From Laccaria trichodermophora (Eukaryota > Basidiomycota > Agaricomycetes > Agaricales > Hydnangiaceae), in NCBI GenBank assembly GCA_018417955.1, contig JACTVC010000002.1, forward strand, positions 3,410,001-3,474,000: a DNA stretch of 64,000 nt, given 5' to 3'. A program made the position numbers and the translations under genes. Below, one piece after another: positions 56,287 to 64,000 of the stretch. Below the pieces are notes generated by a model. The model saw only the letters and a list, made by a program, of their open reading frames with translations, made no database searches and was not told the origin of the DNA. Each line of letters starts with the position of its first letter. Position 1 is the first letter of the stretch.

Positions 56287-56475
56287 TCTTTGGGAATCCA
56301 ACCCAACCTCGCGACTGGACTTTGGTCGTGATCCACCCCCTCTTCGTTCTGGCACATTAATTTATTTGGCCTATCATTACTTACTCTACCTTCGGACTTC
56401 TTATAATACTTGAGCACTACCTTGCTCTCAGGACTAGCTACATAGTTGTATTACTTTCGCTATAATTGTATCGGA

Positions 56476-56483
56476 CACGTGAT
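56476..56483 (-). promoter_or_regulatory. CACGTGAT box upstream of the proline-rich gene
   Basis: The CACGTG core lies 56-61 bp before the start codon at 56537. The extended octamer reads ATCACGTG on the opposite strand. Confidence 0.4.
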
Positions 56484-56536
56484 TATATTGATTTCTGTGA
56501 TTGCACGATCATCTTGACATCTTCTTACTCTTCAAC

Positions 56537-57416
56537 ATGCCTTCATGTGAGTGAAAACATCAAAACTAATTTACAACTTTACCCTAATTTCATCGAACAG
56601 TTGCGGATCTGAAAGCCAAAGCCGCCAGTGCAACTAATAGCGGCGTTGAAAAGTTACAGAATGTTCGCGATCGAAATACCAGGCATGCACAGCCAGCTTC
56701 TACTCTTTTCGTTTGAATTCACACAAACATCTCCAGCGTCCCCATGAAAAAAACCAATTGGGATCCTTACAGTGGAAATCCACCTCCACCCCCTCCACCA
56801 CCGAGAATCAATCAGAAATCAAGGCCAGCCGAACTCGCACCATTGCCACCTCCCCCGAGTCGTACAGGTTCAACCGGACCATCCTCAATATCTTCAAGTA
56901 GATCCACTGGGCCAACGGCACCGCCTTTGCCAGCACGAGGACCGGTATCTTCTCCGCCTTTACCTCCACGAGGACCAGTGTCCTCTCCGCCTTTGCCTCC
57001 ACGAGGACCGGCGTCCACTCCTCCGCTGCCTCCCCGAGGGTCATCAGCAACTCCGTCCCCGGTCCCACCTACCCGCAACTTCCTACCCACAGCTCCCTCA
57101 GCGGCTGGACCTCCTCCTCCCATAGTTCGTGCGACTCGTCCTCCCATAATTGGGTTCTCGACCTCCCAAGAACCAACGATAGACTGGACTAACATATCTG
57201 CACAAAACAAAGAGATATTCTTTGCGTGGTTGGATGAATACTTTTCCAAGCTCCTTGGGATACAAGTTCCGTCCAACACCAACAGTTCAGTTGGTCACCT
57301 GTCGCCTTTACGGGGTCCTGTAAGTTCTATACCCCCACTTTTTCCAATTCGGATAGCTTATTTTGTCGTACCAGACTAAACCGGTGTCTTGGAGGCCCTC
57401 CTTTGGTGGAATGTGA
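56537..57416 (+). CDS. Proline-rich SH3-ligand-like protein
   Basis: The first exon is only MPSF. The next reads ADLKAKAASATNSGVEKLQN, then VRDRNT, followed by VPMKKTNWDPYSGNPPPPPP. After this comes a long proline-rich region with three to four tandem PLPPRGPxSS units (about 56925-57050), which are class-II SH3 ligands (PxLPxR). A short C-terminal domain reads IDWTNISAQNKEIFFAWLDE, then YFSKLLGIQVP, and the last exon ends TKPVSWRPSFGGM (stop 57414-57416). The opening helix plus KKTNWDPYSG is shared with fungal proteins of unclear role that probably bind SH3 proteins of the actin machinery. The function is inference from the repeats; the gene model is good. Confidence 0.7.
56925..57050 (+). 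repeat. Tandem PLPPRGP repeats
   Basis: Three to four units of about ten residues encode PLPARGPVSS, PLPPRGPVSS, PLPPRGPAST and PLPPRGSSAT. The DNA units are nearly 30 bases long and very alike, so the array is recent. Confidence 0.8.
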
Positions 57417-58386
57417 CTTGGTTTTGCACCATCGACGACGCCAAGACCCCAGTTTCTCCTATCTGCTAGCATTTTAATATCCGCCTAACCTGCTTTCCCT
57501 GTGGCACTGCTGTAGCCCTCGTCAGGAACCCTGACATGAGCTCCTCTCCGAACTTGCCATCCTTGTGGTGGTGGTGCTAAATCTATGACCGCCAACGTGA
57601 TATTCAACATCAATTCTGGCGTCCTGCGTAGCGGAGGCTTCTGAAACTTATGGAGAGTCAGTCACCTTGCTATAGGGACTTTCTTTGGGAACGGGCAACA
57701 CTATCTTCAGTTTTGTGCCCTCGTGTTGAACTTTTTTGGATTTCAATTCATCTACGTATATTCTATGAGCAATGACCGCCACTTTCTTCACCCCTTCAAT
57801 GTGAATTTAGACATAAGGCCGAACGCGAGGGAAGGAGACATTGTTGGGCGGAGGAAGGTTCGATTGAGGGAGCTGAATACAGGTGGATGCAGCGTTCTAG
57901 GGACCTACGCTAGTGCTATTGTTCTTAGGCACCCGGCGGAAGCACCTTATAACCAAAAAGGCAGGATGGTAGTTGAAAGATGCTTTTTGCACTGATTCCA
58001 CGAGGGGTGCAGGGATTGTAGACTCTGAACGAGACGCCGTCTTGATTTATGTTTTTGTTACTACTTACGTGTCGTTGAGATGAGGGGGCGGAAATGAGGA
58101 CTATATGAACATCAGACTCGTCCTTCTACTACAGGGATAGGCTGTCTGGCCATGGCAGAAGAAGTATCATACAACATGTCAATGTCTAGACATGGATCGA
58201 TTACGTTGAAATCCATCACGTCGTTCTACAGGATCGTCGAAATCGGAAAGTGACACGTATGATGCACGTTGTTGTTACATGTCGCCTGAAGTGAGAAGGT
58301 GTAGGATGACAGGCTGTCGAGTCGTTCCAAACCAGATACAGGGCAAAAGCCTAGAGTTGCTGGCATCACCAGGCGGCCAGTCCAGG
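57417..58386. other. Convergent intergenic region before DIM1
   Basis: The proline-rich gene and DIM1 converge here, leaving 970 bases. One open frame (57723-57995, plus) has no domain or splice support. I saw no tRNA, repeat or transposon remnant. Confidence 0.4.
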
Positions 58387-59641
<1,255 letters not shown>

Positions 59642-59941
59642 TGCGATCAAAGTAAATTGTTGCGCATGTGATCTTTGTTTATTGCACAGGAATGTGAGAA
59701 CTAGACAACCAATCGTCAACAAGCCTTTCTTTGGAACCACCACCATCCAACGCCACTTTCGCGTTCACTTTTGTGTGCGTCCCCGTTTCTCTTTACAAAT
59801 CGGATATTTACTGACTTTCGTCGCGAAAGTCATCCATTGGAGCGCGATCTACAGTCGTTCGTATAGAATCTCCTTTTTATGCAGCGTCTCACATACTAAT
59901 TATTTTTAGAGCGCGTATCCGCATAATCTATCGCTTTCAAC
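59642..59941. promoter_or_regulatory. Divergent promoter of DIM1 and histone H2A.Z with SCB/E2F-like elements
   Basis: In 300 bases between the two starts there is a 21-bp inverted repeat at 59813-59833, with arms TGACTTTCG and CGAAAGTCA around TCG. The right side contains CGCGAAA. A second TTTCGCG lies at 59758-59764. CGCGAAA/TTTCGCG are cores of fungal SCB/MCB-type and E2F-type G1/S elements. The link to cell-cycle control is inference. Confidence 0.5.
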
Positions 59942-60471
59942 ATGCCTCCTGCTCAAAAATCTGGCGGAAAGTCCAAGACGGGCGCCACAGGAACACCAGC
60001 GCAACAGCGGACGATTCAGACGAGAAGTCAAAGGGCAGGACTTCAGGTACGTCCCGTTAAATCTTGCGATGGGAAGTTAAAATAAGTGTGCGACTTATCA
60101 GTTCCCTGTCGGACGTATTCATCGTTATCTCAAACAACGAACACAACACAACGTTCGCATCGGTGCAAAAGCTGCCGTATACACCTCTGCCATTCTCGAA
60201 TATCTCACTGCCGAAGTTCTGGAGTTGGCCGGTAATCCCAGTTCCATAATCATTAATAATCAACATGCTAAGAACTGTCTCAGGCAATGCATCAAAGGAT
60301 CTTCGTGTAAAGCGAATAACTCCTCGTCATTTACAACTTGCGATTCGTGGCGACGAAGAACTCGATACCCTCGTGCGAGCTACAATTGCGGGAGGAGGTG
60401 TATTGCCTTTCATCCACAAAAGCCTAACGACAACAATGAAGGCACCAGCAGGCAAGAAGCCCGAAGCATGA
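59942..60471 (+). CDS. HTZ1: Histone H2A.Z
   Basis: H2A.Z replaces H2A in nucleosomes near promoters, placed by SWR1. The 140-residue protein has an N-terminal Lys/Gly tail starting [20 protein letters not shown]. The core then reads [80 protein letters not shown] and [19 protein letters not shown]. Signature H2A.Z residues include [37 protein letters not shown] and the extended acidic patch GDEELDTLV. The C-terminus ends [14 protein letters not shown], not the H2A.X SQ motif. Two introns, after GLQ and after LELA, were joined. The stop is at 60469-60471. Confidence 0.97.
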
Positions 60472-60838
60472 TTTTTCTTTCAGGCGGTCGTGGATGAGAA
60501 TGACTATACAGAGAGTGTTCTCTGGGATATCCATTCACTGTGGTTCGAGGATCCCAGACGATAATATGTATGCTATTTCATGAGCTTTTTTTGTACGGTT
60601 ATGATGATTTGAACGATGTACTCGAGTACGTATTATTATGCCTGCTGGGATATTTATATCTTTACGCGATCTCGTCACACTGTCACGGAGTCAGCCGCAA
60701 ACGAGCATTTCGCACCTTTTCCATTTACTACCACATCGCCTAATTGTACCTCTCATTCAGTGAGTTTTATTTTGCCCTTACAAAATTTCTCTCATCAATG
60801 AACAGCCTATAATATTCTATATACCCTGGACTAATTTC
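60472..60838. other. Intergenic region between H2A.Z and the integrase-domain gene
   Basis: This 367-base stretch carries the H2A.Z 3' UTR and the promoter of the downstream gene, which lies in the same orientation. No gene or RNA was seen. Confidence 0.4.
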
Positions 60839-62470
60839 ATGTCTCCTGAACGAAACTCTATCTACTCTTCACCTGAAGCTGCACCGAAGCCGTATACGAA
60901 GGCCCTAACGCCCATCACGCTACCAACCCTATCTTGGCCAGTCACTACCACGACCTCTGAGTTTCCTACGCGCGCCCAATATCAGGAAATCGAATCCAAC
61001 TACCTCACATGTCTTAGCCCAAGGCGACAGGGAAAAGCTCTGATATCTCAATCCATTTTCGATAGGATCTGGGACGTCCTTCACAATTCAAACTCTCAAG
61101 CTGAGAATCCCCAATTCAGATTCTGGGCGAGGAAAATGTTCACCCTGTCGAATGCTCACGGCTTTGCAACGACCGGTACACCGCAAGAGGTCCTACTCCA
61201 CGACGGCTTGCTAGTTGCAGTTCAAGAACAGATTTACGATTTGCTTTGTTATTGTCACGCCAGCACTAATCATGGAGGACGAGATAAGACCTGCGCATTG
61301 ATAAGGAAATATTATACTTGGGTTCCGAAGGATCTGGTGGCTAGCTTCGTAAAGGCTTGTCCGACGTGTCTCAACAAGAAAGGTGGAAGTATAAGCAAGG
61401 AGAAGAAACTCGCTACTACACAAGGAAAATACTCCTCGCCTGTCAAGACCGAAGACGAGGAAACTCGGCTGCCTCAATTGCACGATCCTTTCCAGTCCAC
61501 TGTTTTAGCTGCTCCTCGCCCCCTGCCTATCAGCCCACGGCACTCCTTACTCTCGCCCCTTCAAGATCATGAAGAATCGAAAGCCTCTTCTTCAATCATT
61601 TCTCCTTGCGCTCTTTCTCGTTCAATGGTTCGCGAATGTACATTATACAAAGGGCTTCCTAATGGCTGGCAAACACGACACAAAGACTACGCCTCTGCTC
61701 ATGCAGAGTTTATGGAATTGAAGAACAGTACCGATCCGTCTTTCCCCCCAGACCCACGCAGAAAGAGAATACCAAGCATCGCACCACTTTGGGGCCCCGA
61801 TCGGTTCCCTGCACCGGAAGAAGCGTCTGGAATGGAATCATTGACGAACATATCCCTGCCCTCCATAACAGACGATGACGGAATTGACCCACTCGATTCG
61901 AGCTTGCCAGAAGCACTTTTGCCGCTGCTCATCACGCGTCGCGAGGTCAATTTGGAACACTCACCCGAAAATGTTTGGAAGAAGCTTTACTTTCAAGGGA
62001 AGGGGAAAGCCAGCGGTTTCTCTCACTCTCACGATTCCAAGCACAGAGGCATATTGGTCAATGGTCCCTCCCGCCCTTCGCTTCCTCCTTTGTCAATGAA
62101 AACCTCACCGTCCATTCCACGTCCACGCCTGAGCTTGGACACAGAGATGATCACCGAAATGTCGTTTCAGAAGTTCCTAAACTATCGTGACAACCCGGCC
62201 TCAAGCGATGGCGACAGCCCTACAGAGCTTCAGGTGCACCCGACATACCCATCTTTGCTGTCTGAATCTGGCAGCGGCGGCTACGCGATGTCTACGACCT
62301 CCAGCCTCTCCCCTGCAAGTACTGCTCTCCCAACCCCACTCGATGAATGCTTCCCTGGGAAGGGCTTCTGCGAGACCTTTCTGACGGGCAAGTACGACGG
62401 TAAAAGAGAGGATAATCTGTCTGGGGTGACTTTGGGCCTCGAAAGTGCTTTGATGGTGCGTGGACAATGA
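60839..62470 (+). CDS. Host protein with an integrase-type H2C2 zinc-binding domain
   Basis: This is a single 543-residue frame with no intron. Around residues 125-185 it has EVLLHDGLLVAVQEQIYDLL, CYCHASTNHGGRDKTCALIR, KYYTWVPKDLVASFVKACPT and CLNKK. That is the integrase zinc-binding (H2C2) layout of Ty3/Gypsy retroelements, with His-x4-His and CxxC in place. No catalytic integrase DDE core, reverse transcriptase or gag follows. Instead there is a long Ser/Pro-rich stretch with blocks VRECTLYKGLPNGWQTRHKD and YASAHAEFMELKN, and a C-terminus ending LSGVTLGLESALMVRGQ. The gene is open and flanked by conserved genes, so it looks domesticated. Agaricomycete genomes often list such proteins as integrase zinc-binding domain proteins. 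Function is unknown; nucleic-acid or protein binding is inferred. Confidence 0.75.
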   Translation: MSPERNSIYSSPEAAPKPYTKALTPITLPTLSWPVTTTTSEFPTRAQYQEIESNYLTCLSPRRQGKALISQSIFDRIWDVLHNSNSQAENPQFRFWARKMFTLSNAHGFATTGTPQEVLLHDGLLVAVQEQIYDLLCYCHASTNHGGRDKTCALIRKYYTWVPKDLVASFVKACPTCLNKKGGSISKEKKLATTQGKYSSPVKTEDEETRLPQLHDPFQSTVLAAPRPLPISPRHSLLSPLQDHEESKASSSIISPCALSRSMVRECTLYKGLPNGWQTRHKDYASAHAEFMELKNSTDPSFPPDPRRKRIPSIAPLWGPDRFPAPEEASGMESLTNISLPSITDDDGIDPLDSSLPEALLPLLITRREVNLEHSPENVWKKLYFQGKGKASGFSHSHDSKHRGILVNGPSRPSLPPLSMKTSPSIPRPRLSLDTEMITEMSFQKFLNYRDNPASSDGDSPTELQVHPTYPSLLSESGSGGYAMSTTSSLSPASTALPTPLDECFPGKGFCETFLTGKYDGKREDNLSGVTLGLESALMVRGQ

Positions 62471-62704
62471 GTAGAAAGGGGTGATTGACATTTAACACTT
62501 CAAAAATTCTTACACGCTCTTTATACATAGTATATATCCTATCCAAATTCTTCACACATGTGTCTATCCTACAAGTTGACGAGCGAAATGAGGAATGATT
62601 GATGTTAGATATTGAGTACATGTCGAGTCTCGTTCCAATCGCGTTGTGATACTTATCACACAAAGCTCGTCTTATTTTCGTTGATATTCTCCCATACATT
62701 CAGG
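62471..62704. other. Convergent 3' region
   Basis: The integrase-domain gene and the sirtuin gene converge with a 234-base gap, so the 3' UTRs may overlap. Nothing else is visible. Confidence 0.4.
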
Positions 62705-63793
62705 CTAAATGTCTTTGATATCGTCTTCAACACCCAGCGCGTCAACCAAAGTTGTTTCGCATGGCCCTAAAAACAGAAAATCAGCCTCATCATCGCCAGT
62801 TGAGCGATTGAGATTAAAGACGGCAACTTTTCCGCCGTTGGCTTTGACCTGAGTGGCGAAACTGGACGCCGGCAACACCTGCGTCAAGGTAAACTCGTTA
62901 AAAACTAGTTGATCATGGTGTTCTGCAACTCACTGTTGACGATGTTCCTACAACCAGCAGTAGATCACACTGGCTCATTTTACGAGAAATCTCCCCCATA
63001 AGAGGAGGCATTTCACCGAACCATACCACCTCTGGCCGCAGCAGACCACCGCAGTTGCCGTAACGATTTGACCCAGCCCAGCTATCCCCGCCACATTTGG
63101 GTAGTTGATTGATGGGGATATCGCCGCCTTCATCTCCATCGAGAGCAGACGCAAGGGAGGGCGCGTAGCTACGCGTAACCTTCTGGCAAGAAGTACATTT
63201 CGTGACAAAAATAGAGCCATGCATTTCTATGAGGCCTTCAGCTGCCTCTGGAGAAAGAGATTCGAGAAGACGGAGGGAAAGTGAGTCGACGTTTTGCGTG
63301 ATATGTAATGGTCGCGACACGGAGCAAGGCGCGATGCGGGAAAGTGCTGATGGGACTGCAAGGGTGGCTAATGCCCGATGAGCATTATTAGGCTTAGCCT
63401 TCAAATATCTACGGTAGAAGGGATTAAACAAGTTGGGCATGATGCATGATTTCCTGGCTTACTCCTTGCGTCGATCATGATACCACCTCCACACACCGCT
63501 CAGGTTTTTGGCGAATGCTTGTGGAGTGGCGTAGGCAGTTGGATCCTACAATGATGATTAGCGCATAGTTCCGAGGCTGCGATTCGCCTGAAGCTCACAA
63601 AGTTATTCCACAGCGATTCATCTGCGCTACGATATGTAGGTATACCTGTTGTTATCTTGAAACGGGTGGTATGCACCGAGGAGAAAACGACCGTACCAGA
63701 TGCAGCCGATAAACCCGCTCCAGAGAGAATAAGGATATTCTTGGACGAAGCAAGTGCCTCCTCAAACGACCGTAAATCAGAGGACGAAGGCAT
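62705..63793 (-). CDS. Sir2 family NAD-dependent deacylase, SIRT5 class
   Basis: The enzyme removes acyl groups from lysines using NAD. The core motif is [16 protein letters not shown], split by an intron, then [13 protein letters not shown], a catalytic His in [14 protein letters not shown] and zinc cysteines in CTSC and the downstream KCGG/NCGG pair. Next come [14 protein letters not shown] and [20 protein letters not shown]. Residues Tyr and Arg, three apart in [10 protein letters not shown], match the SIRT5 pair that accepts succinyl and malonyl groups. I chose M at 63793 ([20 protein letters not shown]), which places the Sir2 core near the start as in the family. An in-frame upstream ATG at 63904 would add 37 residues. 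The tail ends [13 protein letters not shown]. Mitochondrial or cytosolic location is not decided. Confidence 0.88.
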
Positions 63794-64000
63794 AACGATA
63801 GGTTGAAAATCGATAGTAGAGTTCAACCAAAGTTCATCAAAGTCAAGTTTGCCATTGTCCACACGAGTCACAATATTGCACAAAGGCACCGAGCAAGGGT
63901 CCATGTAGGTCCATGTCCTTCTACCTCCTCTACCGTTTTGTCACCAAATTCCCGTATTTGGAGCCGCATGAATGTTACGTCGTGCCGGGGAAAACTTGAT
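63794..64000. other. Region upstream of the sirtuin
   Basis: These 207 bases lie before the chosen sirtuin start and reach the window edge. They contain the alternative upstream ATG at 63904 and likely the promoter. No other feature is supported. Confidence 0.35.

Noticed and set aside
60839..62470. Active Gypsy retrotransposon
   Set aside because: Only the zinc-binding part of integrase is present, with no RT, RNaseH, protease, gag or LTR in the flanks.

Overview
The window is nuclear DNA from a filamentous basidiomycete, most likely a mushroom-forming agaricomycete. Almost every gene is broken by short introns (about 45 to 100 bases, GT..AG). The families also fit: Ubinuclein/HPC2, TDP1, Nst1, a DUF6534-type membrane protein, fungal GH79 and GH30 glycosidases, a PalI/SUR7 protein and a two-finger GATA factor. 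I cannot name a species. I find 27 protein genes in 64 kb, no rRNA, no convincing tRNA, no CRISPR and no intact transposon. Gene models were spliced by eye, so most internal exon edges are good to a few bases and some are uncertain.

Layout. From 1 to 6.3 kb lie an importin-13-like karyopherin (cut by the left edge), the HIRA-complex subunit HPC2/ubinuclein and, divergently, tyrosyl-DNA phosphodiesterase TDP1. From 6.8 to 19.2 kb is a more accessory stretch: a stand-alone adenylation enzyme, a seven-helix membrane protein, a GH79 glycosidase, an acylaminoacyl-peptidase and a DUF6534 membrane protein. A 3 kb gene-free stretch then leads into a two-finger GATA transcription factor (22.2 to 25.1 kb). 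From 26.9 to 32.3 kb a long-chain acyl-CoA synthetase and an acyl-CoA oxidase sit head to tail and cover the activation and first oxidation steps of fatty acid beta-oxidation. From 32.5 to 46.4 kb come a degenerate phosphopantetheinyl transferase, an anion:cation symporter-family MFS transporter, Nst1, protoporphyrinogen oxidase, an F-box-like protein, a small conserved protein and a cytochrome P450. From 47.6 to 54.5 kb are a GH30 glycosidase, the AP-1/AP-2 beta-adaptin and a PalI/Rim9-like membrane protein. The right end (55.9 to 64 kb) holds a tiny Cys/His-rich gene, a proline-rich SH3-ligand-like protein, Dim1 rRNA dimethylase, histone H2A.Z, a protein with a domesticated retroelement integrase zinc-binding domain, and a SIRT5-class sirtuin.

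The observations most worth a second look are: (a) a GH30 enzyme whose catalytic nucleophile position reads Gln instead of Glu; (b) a phosphopantetheinyl transferase that has lost its key His and Asp motifs; (c) the captured integrase zinc-finger gene; (d) a 77-residue Cys/His-rich gene in four tiny exons that plain ORF calling cannot see; (e) RTCACGTG boxes placed 26 to 90 bp upstream of seven start codons; and (f) a 21-bp inverted repeat carrying CGCGAAA between DIM1 and H2A.Z.
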